DNA of 64,000 nt, taken from NCBI GenBank assembly GCA_021809435.1, contig JAKBAD010000009.1, positions 50,889-114,888 on the forward strand, written 5' to 3'. Shown here in pieces: positions 17,210-26,367 of this stretch. The notes below the pieces were generated by a model that was not told where the DNA came from, searched no databases, and saw only the letters and a list, made by a program, of their open reading frames with translations. The position numbers and the translations under genes are program-made. Within the stretch, counting starts at the first letter, position 1. The number at the start of each line of letters is the position of its first letter. The stretch is from Pseudomonadota bacterium. GTDB lineage: Bacteria > Pseudomonadota > Alphaproteobacteria > Acetobacterales > Acetobacteraceae.

Positions 17210-17970
17210 GCGCCCAAAAACTCCTTCAGCGCCGCAATCACCTCGGCGGGCTTATCGGCATGCAGCCAATGCGCCGCCCCCGCCACCCGCGCCACCCGCG
17301 CGGCGGGAAAGCGCGCCGCGATCTCGCCCTCATCGTCAGGCCGCACATAATCGCTCTCGCTGCCGGCCAGAAACAGCGCCGGGCCAGGGTAGGGGGCGGC
17401 GCCGGCCGGATCTTCCCAGGCCAGCATGTCGGGCATCGCGGCCTGAATTTCGCTCAACCCCACGCGCCAGCGCGGCGTTGCCCCCAGCACCAGATTATTG
17501 AGCAAAAACGCCCGCATGGGCGCGGCCTTCACCACCGTGCTCAGCGCCCGCTCGGCCTCGGCGCGGGTCAGGCCGGGGTGCAGCTCAATACCCAGCATGG
17601 CGGCCACGAAATCATCATACTCATGGTCATAGCTCACCGGCGCGATATCCATCACGCACAGCCGCTCCACCAGCGCCGGACGGGTGAGGGCCAGCGCCAT
17701 GGCCGTCTTGCCCCCCAGCGAATGCCCCACCACCGCGGCCCGGCCAATGCCGATCCCCGCCAGCGTCTCGGCCACATCCGCCGCCATCGTCGTAAAACGC
17801 ATATCAGCCCCGTGCGGGCTCTCGCCATGATTGCGTAAATCCATGGCAACCACAGTAAAATCAACGCTTAACGCCCGGCTCAGCACACCCAAATTCCGCG
17901 CCGCCCCAAACAGCCCGTGCAGCAGCACCACCGGCGCGCCCTGGCCGGTCATCGTGTAATTCAGCTTCAT
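17206..17970 (-). CDS. Alpha/beta-fold hydrolase (YbfF-like esterase)
   Basis: A 254-residue hydrolase. I start it at the ATG at 17970 (MKLNYTMTGQG), because residues upstream of this are atypical. The oxyanion block PVVLLHGLFGAARNLG, the DLRNHGESPHG strand-loop and the nucleophile in VVGHSLGGKTAMALAL match the YbfF/esterase branch; an aspartate (FLAGSESDYVRP) and a histidine (GAAHWLHADKP) complete the triad. It probably hydrolyses small acyl esters or thioesters. It overlaps the oxidoreductase gene by four bases. The 167-base gap to the divergent beta-propeller gene must hold both promoters. Confidence 0.85.
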   Translation of the reverse strand: MKLNYTMTGQGAPVVLLHGLFGAARNLGVLSRALSVDFTVVAMDLRNHGESPHGADMRFTTMAADVAETLAGIGIGRAAVVGHSLGGKTAMALALTRPALVERLCVMDIAPVSYDHEYDDFVAAMLGIELHPGLTRAEAERALSTVVKAAPMRAFLLNNLVLGATPRWRVGLSEIQAAMPDMLAWEDPAGAAPYPGPALFLAGSESDYVRPDDEGEIAARFPAARVARVAGAAHWLHADKPAEVIAALKEFLGA

Positions 17971-18173
17971 GAGCGGCAGTTTTCTCCCCTTTGCCAAAAA
18001 TCTCAAGCACTTCCGGGGCGCACCAGCCTTGCGTCCCCCTGCGCGTGATTTTCATTCTCATCCCGCATCGTCGAGCGCCGGAAAACCCAGGGCTGACAAT
18101 CACATGATACGTTTTGTTTAAGTGCCGTCCAGCCATCTTCGCAAAGCCAAAAAATGGGACTAGGAGCGGAACC

Positions 18174-19163
18174 ATGATCACACGCCGCGCCACATTTGGC
18201 CTGCCTTTCGCCCTCGCCGCCGCCCCCGCTTTGGCCGATACCGGCGCGCCCCCGCCCATCTGCATGGTCATGAATTCCGGCGATGCCACCATCTCGGTCA
18301 TCGACATGACCACCAAGCAAATCATCGCCACCCAGCCCGCTTTCCGCGAGCCCAGCCATTGGGCGCTCACCCCCGACCGCCAAACCCTCTATGTCACCGA
18401 TGCGGGCGGCAACGCCTTCTTCGCCTTCGATCCGCTGACCGGCGCGCCCAAGGGGCATTTGCCCATCGCCGACCCCTACCAGCTCGGCTACAGCCCCGAT
18501 AACAAATATCTCGTGGTCAACGCGCTCCGCCTCAACCATGTCGATGTCTACGATGCCGCCAGCCTCACCCTGGTCAAGCGCTTCAAGGCCGGCAAAATGC
18601 CCAGCCACCTCGATTTTTCCCCCGATTCCCGCTGGTGCTTCTCCTCCCAGCAAGAGAGCGACACCCTGTTCTCCTTCGACATGACGACCATGGAGCCCCG
18701 CTGGACCGTCCCCATCGGCGACACGCCCGCCGGCGTGCTGTGGCTGAACGGCAAGCTCATCGTCTGCATCATGGGCGAAAACGGCATCGTCGAGGTCGAC
18801 CCGGTGGATGGCCACATCACCCGCCGCCAAAAAACCGGCCCCGGCGCGCATAACGTGTTCCTCGATTCCCAGAACCAGATCCTCTATGTTTCCAACCGCG
18901 CGGTCGGCCGCACCTCGCTCGCCGCCCTCGACCCCGTCACCCTCGAGGTCAAGCGCATCTACCCCATCGATGGCGGCCCCGACGATATCGGCATCGCCCC
19001 CGACGGCAAAATCTGGATCGCGCTCCGCTTCAACGAGGAGGTCGCGGTGATGGACCCGCTGACCGGCGATTATGAAACCATCCAGGTCGGGCGCTCGCCG
19101 CACGGCATCTATCTCTCCACCATCCTGTCCCATCCCGGGCGCATCACCGCCGAGACCGTCTAA
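18174..19163 (+). CDS. Exported YVTN-type beta-propeller protein
   Basis: A 329-residue protein starting at the ATG at 18174 with AGGAG in front. The N-terminus MITRRATFGLPFALAAAPAL is a signal peptide with a twin-arginine-like pair, so it is likely exported. The mature part is built of about seven repeats of the YVTN/YncE beta-propeller type: NSGDATISVIDM, LYVTDAGGNAFFAFDP, YSPDNKYLVVNA, and so on, ending RSPHGIYLS. Propellers of this kind bind ligands or partners, and no catalytic motif is seen. Ten bases separate it from the membrane hydroxylase gene, so the two are almost certainly co-transcribed and may act together at the membrane. Confidence 0.85.
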   Translation: MITRRATFGLPFALAAAPALADTGAPPPICMVMNSGDATISVIDMTTKQIIATQPAFREPSHWALTPDRQTLYVTDAGGNAFFAFDPLTGAPKGHLPIADPYQLGYSPDNKYLVVNALRLNHVDVYDAASLTLVKRFKAGKMPSHLDFSPDSRWCFSSQQESDTLFSFDMTTMEPRWTVPIGDTPAGVLWLNGKLIVCIMGENGIVEVDPVDGHITRRQKTGPGAHNVFLDSQNQILYVSNRAVGRTSLAALDPVTLEVKRIYPIDGGPDDIGIAPDGKIWIALRFNEEVAVMDPLTGDYETIQVGRSPHGIYLSTILSHPGRITAETV

Positions 19164-19172
19164 GGCCCCGCC

Positions 19173-20138
19173 ATGCTCCACAGCCTCGACCAGTTCTTCT
19201 CCATCCTCGCCGGCTACATGGACCAATACGCCGTCCTGCCGGTGCTCTATCATTTCCACTGGATGGAGTGGGACGAGCTGTCCTTCAACTGGTGCCTGGT
19301 CTGCATGTACGGCCTGTTCGCGGTCATCATCACCTACGCCATCTGCTGGCCGCTCGAGCGTCTCTTCCCCATCGAGCGCTGGGAGAACAACAACGCCGTG
19401 CTGGTCGATGTGTTCTACACCCTGCTCAACCGCGTCGGCGTCATCCCCGTCATCACGTTTTTGCTGTTTTACCAGGCGCAAACCTGGTTCACCGGCTGGG
19501 TGGTCGATCACGGCCACATCCCCGTCACGCTCGATGGCCTCATCCCCGGCCTGTTCGGCCACCCCATCCTCACCTTCTGGGTCTACGCCCTGCTGCTCGA
19601 CTGCGCCGATTACTGGCGCCACCGCCTCTCGCATTCCTTCCGCGCCTGGTACGCGCTCCACGCCCTCCACCACGCCCAGCGGCAAATGTCCTTCTGGTCC
19701 GATGACCGCAACCACATCTTCGATGATTTCATCGCCTTCGTGTGGTTCTTCGCCATCGGCCTGGTCATCGGCGTGCCGCCGCTGCAATTCCCCCTGCTCA
19801 TCCTGGGGCTGCGCTTCATCGAGAGCTTTTCCCACGCCAACATCCGCGTCAGCTTCGGCCCGCTCGAATGGCTCATCGTCTCGCCGCGCTTCCACCGCCT
19901 GCACCACGCGCTGCGCGCGGCGGGGCGCGGCTCGTTCAACTATGCCGGCGTGTTCTCGCTGTGGGATGTCATCTTCCGCACCGCCGATTTCTCCCCCATC
20001 TTCCTCCCCACGGGCGACGCCAAAGCCCCCGAGGCCCTGGCCACGGGCTCGTATCTCGAGCAACAAATCTGCGGCGCGAAACTGTTCTTCGCCTCGCTGG
20101 CCAAGAGCTTTGGCCTGGCGGGCAAGAAGCCAGCCTAA
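19173..20138 (+). CDS. Sterol desaturase / fatty acid hydroxylase superfamily membrane protein
   Basis: A 321-residue membrane protein of the di-iron hydroxylase superfamily. Several hydrophobic segments frame three histidine clusters: HRLSH near residue 150, HALHH near residue 165, and HRLHH near residue 242, preceded by the conserved SPRF. An extra HANIRVSFGPLEW block is typical of the family. Such enzymes hydroxylate or desaturate lipids, sterols, carotenoids or related hydrophobic chains using oxygen. The substrate is unknown; hopanoid or lipid modification is a reasonable guess for this kind of bacterium. It follows the propeller gene and ends in front of a palindromic repeat. Confidence 0.88.
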   Translation: MLHSLDQFFSILAGYMDQYAVLPVLYHFHWMEWDELSFNWCLVCMYGLFAVIITYAICWPLERLFPIERWENNNAVLVDVFYTLLNRVGVIPVITFLLFYQAQTWFTGWVVDHGHIPVTLDGLIPGLFGHPILTFWVYALLLDCADYWRHRLSHSFRAWYALHALHHAQRQMSFWSDDRNHIFDDFIAFVWFFAIGLVIGVPPLQFPLLILGLRFIESFSHANIRVSFGPLEWLIVSPRFHRLHHALRAAGRGSFNYAGVFSLWDVIFRTADFSPIFLPTGDAKAPEALATGSYLEQQICGAKLFFASLAKSFGLAGKKPA

Positions 20139-20140
20139 AG

Positions 20141-20262
20141 GCTTTGAAATAATTGAAAATTTTTTGAGGCCGTCCTTTTTTATAAAAAAGGGCGGGTTAT
20201 CTTGGGGGGCTTTTTGCAAAAAGCCCCCCAAACCCCGCAAAAACTTTTAATTGTTTCAAGGC
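20141..20262. repeat. Dispersed palindromic element, copy C (double hairpin with paired outer arms)
   Basis: Outer arms at 20141-20166 and about 20237-20262 are complementary over most of their length. They enclose two hairpins: CCGTCCTTTTTT against AAAAAAGGGCGG (20170-20195), and TTGGGGGGCTTTTT against its exact complement (20202-20231, 14 pairs, loop GC). It lies between the hydroxylase gene and argG. Confidence 0.85.
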
Positions 20263-20319
20263 TTTGTTTGCATGGCACGCCCGCCTTTTCATCCGCCCGC
20301 GCTGGCCTTAAAAGCGGGC

Positions 20320-21546
20320 ATGGACAAGAGCATCAAAAAGGTCGTTCTCGCTTATTCCGGCGGGCTCGACACCTCCGTCATCCTGCGCTGGCTGCAAAAC
20401 ACCTACCAGTGTGAGGTCGTCACCTTCACCGCCGATCTCGGCCAGGGCGAGGAGCTCGAGCCCGCCCGCAAGAAGGCCGAGATGTTTGGCGTCAAGCAAA
20501 TCTTCATCGAGGATCTGCGCGAAACCTTCGTGAAGGATTTCGTCTTCCCGATGTTCCGGGCCAATGCGCTCTATGAGGGCCAGTACCTGCTCGGCACCTC
20601 CATCGCCCGCCCGCTCATCGCTCAGCGCCAGATCGAAATCGCCGAGGCCGTGGGCGCCGACGCGGTCGCCCATGGCGCCACCGGCAAAGGCAACGACCAG
20701 GTCCGCTTCGAGCTGGGCTATTACGCCCTCAACCCCAACATCCGCGTCATCGCCCCCTGGCGTGAATGGGACCTGACCTCGCGCACCAAGCTCATCGAAT
20801 ATGCCGAGGCCAACCAAATCCCCATCACCAAGGACAAGCGCGGCGAAGCCCCGTTCTCGGTCGATGCCAACCTCCTGCACTCTTCCTCCGAGGGCAAATT
20901 GCTCGAAGACCCGGCGGTCGGCCCGGACGAAATCGTCTATCAGCGCACCATTTCCCCCGAGGCCGCGCCCGACAAAGCCACCGAAATCACCATTGAGTTC
21001 AAAAACGGCGACGCGGTCGGCATCAATGGCGAGGCCCTCAGCCCGGCCACCATCCTCACCCGCCTCAACGACTACGGCAAAGCCAACGGCATCGGCCGGC
21101 TCGATCTGGTCGAGAACCGCTTTGTCGGCATGAAGTCGCGCGGCGTGTACGAAACCCCCGGTGGCACCATCCTCTTGGCCGCCCACCGGGGCATCGAGTC
21201 CATCACCCTCGACCGCGAAGCCGCCCACCTCAAAGACAGCCTGATGCCCCGCTACGCCGAGCTGCTCTATAATGGCTTCTGGTTCTCCCCTGAGCGCCGC
21301 ATGCTCCAGGCCCTTATCGATGCCTCCCAGGCCTCCGTCACCGGCACGGTGCGGCTCAAGCTCTATAAGGGCAATGTCATCGTCCTGGGCCGCGAGAGCC
21401 CCAACTCGCTCTACAACACCCGCATGGTCACGTTCGAGGACGATCAAGGCGCCTATAACCAGCAAGACGCCGCGGGCTTCATCAAGCTCAACGCCCTTCG
21501 CCTGCGTCTCGGCGCCTCCATCGGCCGCCGCGGCGGCGCGCTCTAA
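20320..21546 (+). CDS. argG: Argininosuccinate synthase
   Basis: ArgG joins citrulline and aspartate with ATP in arginine synthesis. From the ATG at 20320 the protein is 408 residues, the usual alphaproteobacterial length, and begins [20 protein letters not shown], with the ATP-binding SGGLDTS motif at residues 13-19. Other family blocks are [17 protein letters not shown], and [13 protein letters not shown] near residue 120. The frame is open for 23 codons upstream (ATGs at 20251 and 20272), but those residues are not part of the conserved protein. An intrinsic terminator follows. Confidence 0.97.
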   Translation: MDKSIKKVVLAYSGGLDTSVILRWLQNTYQCEVVTFTADLGQGEELEPARKKAEMFGVKQIFIEDLRETFVKDFVFPMFRANALYEGQYLLGTSIARPLIAQRQIEIAEAVGADAVAHGATGKGNDQVRFELGYYALNPNIRVIAPWREWDLTSRTKLIEYAEANQIPITKDKRGEAPFSVDANLLHSSSEGKLLEDPAVGPDEIVYQRTISPEAAPDKATEITIEFKNGDAVGINGEALSPATILTRLNDYGKANGIGRLDLVENRFVGMKSRGVYETPGGTILLAAHRGIESITLDREAAHLKDSLMPRYAELLYNGFWFSPERRMLQALIDASQASVTGTVRLKLYKGNVIVLGRESPNSLYNTRMVTFEDDQGAYNQQDAAGFIKLNALRLRLGASIGRRGGAL

Positions 21547-21615
21547 ATTAATTTCAGCCGTCCTGTCCGGAAATTTGATTTCCGATCAGGTGGTTGTCAT
21601 GCAAAGCCACGAAAC

Positions 21616-21643
21616 AGGGCGCCCGAATACGGGCGCCCTTTTT
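21616..21643 (+). terminator. Rho-independent terminator of argG
   Basis: The perfect stem AGGGCGCCC/GGGCGCCCT (21616-21639) with loop GAATAC is followed by five T bases. It lies about 70 bases after the argG stop codon. Confidence 0.9.
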
Positions 21644-21683
21644 GCATCCCAGCTCCCCCGCCGCCTCGGTTCCCCGCCGGCCT

Positions 21684-21726
21684 GGCTCGCTATAAGATGT
21701 ATTTAACATTCATCTTATAGCGAGCC
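21684..21726. promoter_or_regulatory. NsrR-like operator inside a longer perfect inverted repeat
   Basis: Half-sites AAGATGTATTT (21694-21704) and ACATTCATCTT (21706-21716) are separated by one A. This has the 11-1-11 layout of the known NsrR site (AAGATGCATTT-N-AAATGCATCTT). The repeat extends further: the 16-base arms GGCTCGCTATAAGATG and CATCTTATAGCGAGCC are exact complements. The site ends four bases before the ATG of a truncated haemoglobin gene, so a bound repressor would block it. NsrR is an iron-sulfur NO sensor. The assignment is by motif; NsrR itself is not in this window. Confidence 0.75.
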
Positions 21727-21730
21727 CCCC

Positions 21731-22099
21731 ATGTCCGACCTCACCGAGCCTCAACTCCGCGCCCTGGTCGAGAATTTCTACGCCACCATCCGCCAGGATG
21801 ACGCCCTCGGCCCCATCTTCAACGACATCGTGCAAGACTGGCCCGAACATCTCGACAAGCTCACCGCCTTCTGGTCGGGCGTTATGCTGGGGTCTGGGCG
21901 CTATAGCGGCAACCCCATGGCCAAACATGTCGCCATCCGCTCCCGCCTTTCGCCGGCCCTGTTCTCCCGTTGGTTGTCCATCTGGGGCCACAGCGCCCGC
22001 GCCCTCCTACCCCCAGACGCCGCCGCCGCCATCGAAGCCACCGCCGCCCGCATCGCCAAAAACCTTCAACGCGGCTGCGGTCTGCTGGAAAACATCTGA
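21731..22099 (+). CDS. Group III truncated haemoglobin
   Basis: A 122-residue haem protein of the truncated globin class III (P). The sequence shows the class III signatures: FYATIRQDDALGPIFN at the B-CD region, DWPEHLDKLTAFWS with the tryptophan and E-helix pattern, GSGRYSGNPMAKHVAI containing the proximal histidine (the H of AKH), and FSRWLSIWG. The related Campylobacter Ctb takes part in oxygen and NO chemistry. An NsrR-like operator directly in front implies induction by NO. No clear ribosome site is present (CCCCCC precedes the ATG), so translation may be weak or start near the 5' end. Confidence 0.9.
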   Translation: MSDLTEPQLRALVENFYATIRQDDALGPIFNDIVQDWPEHLDKLTAFWSGVMLGSGRYSGNPMAKHVAIRSRLSPALFSRWLSIWGHSARALLPPDAAAAIEATAARIAKNLQRGCGLLENI

Positions 22100-22135
22100 G
22101 TTTCCCCTCGAATATAAGAGTGCAGGAGGACCTTC

Positions 22136-22182
22136 GAACAAAAAACGAACAAATTATTAACAGAAATGTTGCTCGTTTGTTC
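22136..22182 (+). promoter_or_regulatory. LexA (SOS) boxes upstream of recA
   Basis: GAAC-N7-GAAC at 22136-22150 is a perfect alphaproteobacterial LexA box (GTTC-N7-GTTC on the other strand). A second, near-perfect site in the other orientation, GTTG-N7-GTTC, is at 22168-22182. Both lie 64-110 bases before the recA start codon, the position expected for SOS control. Confidence 0.85.
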
Positions 22183-22245
22183 TAGGCGTGGCAGTGTGCG
22201 ACCACAGATTAACAAATTCCTCTGGTCTTTAACGGAGAACACGTT

Positions 22246-23385
22246 ATGGTTGCAGCCACGACCGCAAAAAAGCCGCGTTTGACAGAAATCGAGTCGATGT
22301 TGGACGCTGTGGAGGCAACACCGATGGCAGTACCAATGGCAAAACCAGATCTTGAAAAGAACAAGGCGCTCGACGCCGCGATGGCGCAAATCGAACGCGC
22401 CTTCGGCAAGGGCTCGATCATGCGCATGGGCGCCAAGGGCGGCACCGAAGCCATCGAGACCATCCCCTCCGGCTCGCTGGGGCTCGACCTCGCGCTCGGC
22501 ATTGGCGGCCTGCCCAAAGGCCGCGTGATCGAGGTGTACGGCCCCGAATCCTCGGGCAAAACCACCCTGGCCCTGCATGCCATCGCCGAGGCCCAAAAAC
22601 GCGGCGGCGTCTGCGCCTTCATCGACGCCGAACACGCGCTTGACCCTGTTTATGCCCGCAAACTCGGCGTCGATGTCGATAACCTCCTGATCTCCCAGCC
22701 CGACACTGGCGAGCAGGGGCTCGAGATCGCCGATACCCTGGTCCGCTCCGGCTCCATCGACGTGCTGGTCATCGACTCCGTCGCCGCCCTCGTGCCGCGC
22801 GCCGAACTCGAAGGCGAGATGGGCGATAGCCATGTCGGCCTCCATGCCCGCCTGATGAGCCAGGCCCTGCGCAAAATCACCGGCTCGGTGGCGCGCTCCA
22901 ACACCATGCTGATCTTCCTCAACCAGATCCGGTTGAAAATCGGCGTCATGTTCGGCAACCCCGAAACCACCACCGGCGGCAACGCGCTCAAATTCTACGC
23001 CTCCATCCGCATGGAAATCCGCCGTACCGGCTCGATCAAGGACCGCGAGGAAGTCACCGGCAACCATGTCCGCGTGAAAGTGGTCAAGAACAAGCTCGCC
23101 CCCCCGTTCCGCCAGGTCGAGTTCGACATCATGTTCGGCGAGGGCATCTCCAAATCGGGTGAATTGATCGATCTCGGCGTCAAGGCCGGGGTGGTCGAGA
23201 AATCCGGCGCCTGGTTCTCCTTCGACAGCCAGCGCATCGGCCAGGGCCGCGAGAACGCCAAACAGTTCCTGCGCGACAATCCCAAGGTCGCCGACGCCAT
23301 CGAGAAGAAAATCCGCGACCAGTCAGCCGTCATCTCCGAGGTGCTGATGGCCTCCGACGGCGGCGAAGATAACGGCGACGACTAA
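22246..23385 (+). CDS. recA: Recombinase RecA
   Basis: RecA carries out strand exchange in homologous recombination and triggers LexA cleavage in the SOS response. The 379-residue protein contains the [22 protein letters not shown] start of the core, Walker A (GPESSGKTT), the [11 protein letters not shown] strand with Walker B, and the DNA-binding loop regions including [25 protein letters not shown]. The ATG at 22246 has GGAG eight bases before it; this adds about 37 residues ahead of the normal RecA N-terminus. A later ATG at 22336 would give the normal length but has a weaker ribosome site. LexA boxes lie upstream. Confidence 0.97.
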   Translation: MVAATTAKKPRLTEIESMLDAVEATPMAVPMAKPDLEKNKALDAAMAQIERAFGKGSIMRMGAKGGTEAIETIPSGSLGLDLALGIGGLPKGRVIEVYGPESSGKTTLALHAIAEAQKRGGVCAFIDAEHALDPVYARKLGVDVDNLLISQPDTGEQGLEIADTLVRSGSIDVLVIDSVAALVPRAELEGEMGDSHVGLHARLMSQALRKITGSVARSNTMLIFLNQIRLKIGVMFGNPETTTGGNALKFYASIRMEIRRTGSIKDREEVTGNHVRVKVVKNKLAPPFRQVEFDIMFGEGISKSGELIDLGVKAGVVEKSGAWFSFDSQRIGQGRENAKQFLRDNPKVADAIEKKIRDQSAVISEVLMASDGGEDNGDD

Positions 23386-23387
23386 CA

Positions 23388-23505
23388 ACGTATTGAAAAA
23401 CTTATAAAAGTTTTTGGTGGCATGGCCCCTTTTTACAAAAAGGGGCCATGGTTTCGTGGGGGCTTTTTGTAAAAAGCCCCCACACCCGCAAAAACTTCTG
23501 TTTTT
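23388..23505. repeat. Dispersed palindromic element, copy D (double hairpin)
   Basis: Left outer arm (ATTGAAAAAC...AAAAGTTTTTGG) is followed by two inner hairpins: CATGGCCCCTTTTT against its exact complement (23421-23450, loop AC), and GTGGGGGCTTTTT against its exact complement (23456-23483, loop GT). The right arm is CGCAAAAACTTCTG. It lies between recA and alaS. Confidence 0.85.
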
Positions 23506-23579
23506 TTGGGCGGTGCCTACTCGTGCCTCAAAAGCGCCCACCCTTGGCGAACGCGTGGCTTCCCTGTAATTCAGCTTTC

Positions 23580-26207
23580 ATGGTCACCAGCAACGATATC
23601 CGCGCCACCTTCCTCAATTATTTCGGCCGCCAAGGCCACCAGATCGTGCCCTCCGCACCCCTGGTGCCCCGCAACGACCCCACCCTGCTGTTCACCAGCG
23701 CGGGCATGGTGCCGTTCAAAAACGTCTTCACCGGCCAGGAAAAGCGCCCCTATGTGCGCGCCACCTCGGCCCAGAAATGCGTGCGGGCAGGCGGCAAGCA
23801 TAACGACCTCGACAATGTCGGCTACACGGCCCGCCATCATACCTTCTTCGAAATGCTGGGGAATTTCTCCTTCGGCGATTATTTCAAGGACCAGGCCATC
23901 CATCACGCCTGGACCCTGCTGACCAAAGACTTCGCCCTCCCCAAGGACAAGCTGCTCATCACCGTCTACCACACCGACGATGAAGCCTTTGACCTCTGGA
24001 AAAAAATCGCCGGCCTGCCCGATGAGCGCATCATCCGCATCAAAACCGACGATAATTTCTGGCGCATGGGCGATACCGGCCCCTGCGGCCCCTGTTCCGA
24101 AATCTTCTTCGATCATGGCCCCGGCATCGCGGGCGGCCCGCCCGGCAGCCCGGATGAAGACGGCGACCGGTTCATCGAAATCTGGAACCTCGTCTTCATG
24201 CAATATGAGGAAGGCCCGCCCGGCACCCGCACGCCCCTGCCGCGCCCGAGCATCGACACCGGCATGGGCCTCGAGCGTTTCGCCGCCATCCTCCAGGGCA
24301 AGCACGATAATTACGACACCGACACGCTGCGCGCGATCATCCTGGCCTCCGCCGAGGAAACCAGCCAGGACGCCGACGGCAAGTTCAAAACCTCGCACCG
24401 CGTGGTGGCCGACCATCTGCGCTCCAGCGCCTTCCTCATGGCCGATGGCGTGCTCCCCTCCAACGAGGGGCGGGGCTACGTGCTCCGCCGCATCATGCGC
24501 CGCGCCATGCGTCATGCCCATCTGCTGGGCGCGCGCGAGCCGCTGCTCCACCGCCTCGTGCCCACCCTCATCCGCCAAATGGGCCAGGCCTACCCAGAGC
24601 TCACCCAGGCCCAGGCGCTGATCACCGAAACCCTGCAGCTCGAGGAAAACCGCTTCCGCTCCCTGCTCGAGCGCGGCATCTCGCTGCTGCGCGAGGAATC
24701 CGCCACCATCCCGGCGGGCGGCGCCCTCAAGGGCGATGTGGCCTTCAAACTCTACGACACATACGGCTTCCCGCTCGATCTGACCCAGGACGCGCTGCGC
24801 GAAGAGGGCAAAACCGTCGACACGGCCGGGTTCGATGCCGCCATGGCCGAGCAGAAAGCCCGCGCCCGCGCCGCCTGGGCCGGCTCTGGCGAGGCCGCGA
24901 CCGAAGCCGTGTGGTTCGAGCTGAACGAAAAGCTCGGTGCCTCCGAATTCCTCGGCTATTCCACCGAATCCGCCGAGGCCACCATCGCCGCCCTGATCGT
25001 CGATGGCCAGCCCGTCGAACACGCCAATACCGGCGCCAACGTTGCCCTCATCCTCAACCAAACCCCCTTCTACGCCGAATCCGGCGGTCAGGTGGGCGAT
25101 GAAGGCACCATCACCGGCCCCGATGGCCTGCTCATCCGCATCACCGACACCCAAAAGAAACTGGGCGCCCTCTCGGTGCATCTGGGCGTCATCGAGGCGG
25201 GCGAGGCCAAAACCGGCATCCCCGTCATCGCCACGGTCGACCATGCGCGCCGGTCCAAAATCCGCGCCCATCACTCGGCCACCCATCTGCTGCACGAGGC
25301 CCTGCGCCGTGCCCTCGGCCCTCACGTCACCCAAAAAGGTTCGCTCAACGGCCCCGACCGGCTGCGCTTCGACATTTCCCAGCCCCGCCCCATCACGGGC
25401 GCTGAGCTGGCCGCCGTCGAGCGCGAGGTCAATGCCCGCATCCGCGAGAATACCGAGGTCACCACCCGCCTGATGACCCCCGATGAAGCCGTGAAGCTCG
25501 GCGCCATGGCGCTGTTCGGCGAGAAATACGGCGACGAGGTGCGGGTGGTCTCCATGGGGCTCCCGCAAGAGGATAAATCCGCCTGGACCATCGAGCTGTG
25601 CGGCGGCACCCATGTCGCCCGCACGGGCGATATCGGCCTGTTCCGCATCGTCGCCGAGGGCGCGGTGTCGGCCGGCATCCGCCGCATCGAGGCTCTGGCC
25701 GGCGAAGCGGCGGTCGAAGCGATCGAGGATGAAAGCCGCCTGCTGGCCGAGGCCGCCGCCACCGTCAAGGCCCCGCCCGCCGAGCTGCCCGGCCGCATCA
25801 CCGCCCTGCAGGACGATAAAAAGCGCCTGGAGCGCCAGGTGGCCGAGCTGCAAAAGAAGCTGGTGCTGGCCACCGCCACCACCCCCGAACAGGTGGGCGC
25901 CACCCAGGCCATCTTGCGCCAGGTCGGCGACATTCCAGCCAAGGAGCTGCGCCCCATCGCCACCGAGCTGCTCAAGACCCTGGGATCGGGCGTGGTGGCG
26001 CTGGTCGCGGTCACCGATGGCAAAGCCGCCATCATGGTGGCCGTGTCCGATGACCAGCCCGTCTCGGCGGTCGATCTGGTGCGCGCGGCCGCCACGGCGG
26101 TGGGCGGCCAGGGTGGCGGCGGCAACAAATCCGCCGCCCAGGCCGGCGGCCCGGATGGCACCAAGGCCGCCGAGGCCCTCACCGCCATCCGCGCCCTGCT
26201 GGCCTGA
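23580..26207 (+). CDS. alaS: Alanyl-tRNA synthetase
   Basis: AlaRS charges tRNA-Ala and edits mischarged serine and glycine. From the ATG at 23580 the protein is 875 residues with the complete family architecture: catalytic domain starting [20 protein letters not shown] and including [12 protein letters not shown]; editing domain with the zinc-ligand motifs [11 protein letters not shown] (about residue 563) and CGGTH (about residue 673); and a C-terminal DHHA1 domain ending [16 protein letters not shown]. The open frame extends 44 codons upstream through a palindromic repeat, but that part is not conserved. It is followed by another copy of the repeat. Confidence 0.97.
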   Translation: MVTSNDIRATFLNYFGRQGHQIVPSAPLVPRNDPTLLFTSAGMVPFKNVFTGQEKRPYVRATSAQKCVRAGGKHNDLDNVGYTARHHTFFEMLGNFSFGDYFKDQAIHHAWTLLTKDFALPKDKLLITVYHTDDEAFDLWKKIAGLPDERIIRIKTDDNFWRMGDTGPCGPCSEIFFDHGPGIAGGPPGSPDEDGDRFIEIWNLVFMQYEEGPPGTRTPLPRPSIDTGMGLERFAAILQGKHDNYDTDTLRAIILASAEETSQDADGKFKTSHRVVADHLRSSAFLMADGVLPSNEGRGYVLRRIMRRAMRHAHLLGAREPLLHRLVPTLIRQMGQAYPELTQAQALITETLQLEENRFRSLLERGISLLREESATIPAGGALKGDVAFKLYDTYGFPLDLTQDALREEGKTVDTAGFDAAMAEQKARARAAWAGSGEAATEAVWFELNEKLGASEFLGYSTESAEATIAALIVDGQPVEHANTGANVALILNQTPFYAESGGQVGDEGTITGPDGLLIRITDTQKKLGALSVHLGVIEAGEAKTGIPVIATVDHARRSKIRAHHSATHLLHEALRRALGPHVTQKGSLNGPDRLRFDISQPRPITGAELAAVEREVNARIRENTEVTTRLMTPDEAVKLGAMALFGEKYGDEVRVVSMGLPQEDKSAWTIELCGGTHVARTGDIGLFRIVAEGAVSAGIRRIEALAGEAAVEAIEDESRLLAEAAATVKAPPAELPGRITALQDDKKRLERQVAELQKKLVLATATTPEQVGATQAILRQVGDIPAKELRPIATELLKTLGSGVVALVAVTDGKAAIMVAVSDDQPVSAVDLVRAAATAVGGQGGGGNKSAAQAGGPDGTKAAEALTAIRALLA

Positions 26208-26320
26208 TTGATCAAAAGTTTTTGGGGGGCTTGGGGCGCCTTTTACAAAAAGCGCCCCAAATCCCGCCGCCTTTTTTGAAAAAAAGGCGGCACCCAAAAA
26301 ACTTTCAATAATTTATTGAA
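26208..26320. repeat. Dispersed palindromic element, copy E (double hairpin)
   Basis: Outer arms TTGATCAAAAGTTTTTGG (26208-26225) and CCAAAAAACTTTCAATAA (about 26294-26311) can pair. They enclose TTGGGGCGC...GCGCCCCAA (26231-26260) and GCCGCCTTTTTT...AAAAAAGGCGGC (26266-26291). It starts right at the alaS stop codon and precedes the toxin-antitoxin island. Confidence 0.85.
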
Positions 26321-26353
26321 CAGCCCTTAACCCCGCGTTCATGACCACCCCCT

Positions 26354-26367
26354 ATGACCATGGTCAT
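26354..26367. promoter_or_regulatory. 14-base perfect palindrome overlapping the antitoxin start
   Basis: ATGACCATGGTCAT is its own reverse complement and contains three in-frame ATG codons of the Phd-type antitoxin gene. Antitoxins of this class usually repress their own operon by binding such palindromes near the start codon, so it is a candidate operator. Inference from pattern and place. Confidence 0.45.

Noticed and set aside
18003..20240. A 745-residue open frame on the minus strand, across the propeller and hydroxylase genes
   Set aside because: It is antisense to two clear genes. High GC content leaves the opposite frame free of stops, and the sequence has the low-complexity G/E/D composition of shadow frames.
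23448..23579. A longer AlaRS start, 44 codons upstream
   Set aside because: The upstream part runs through a palindromic repeat and gives residues unlike any AlaRS; the ATG at 23580 fits the family.
23571..26297. A 908-residue minus-strand frame across alaS
   Set aside because: Antisense to alaS, with no recognisable domain; repetitive glycine-rich translation typical of GC-rich shadow frames.
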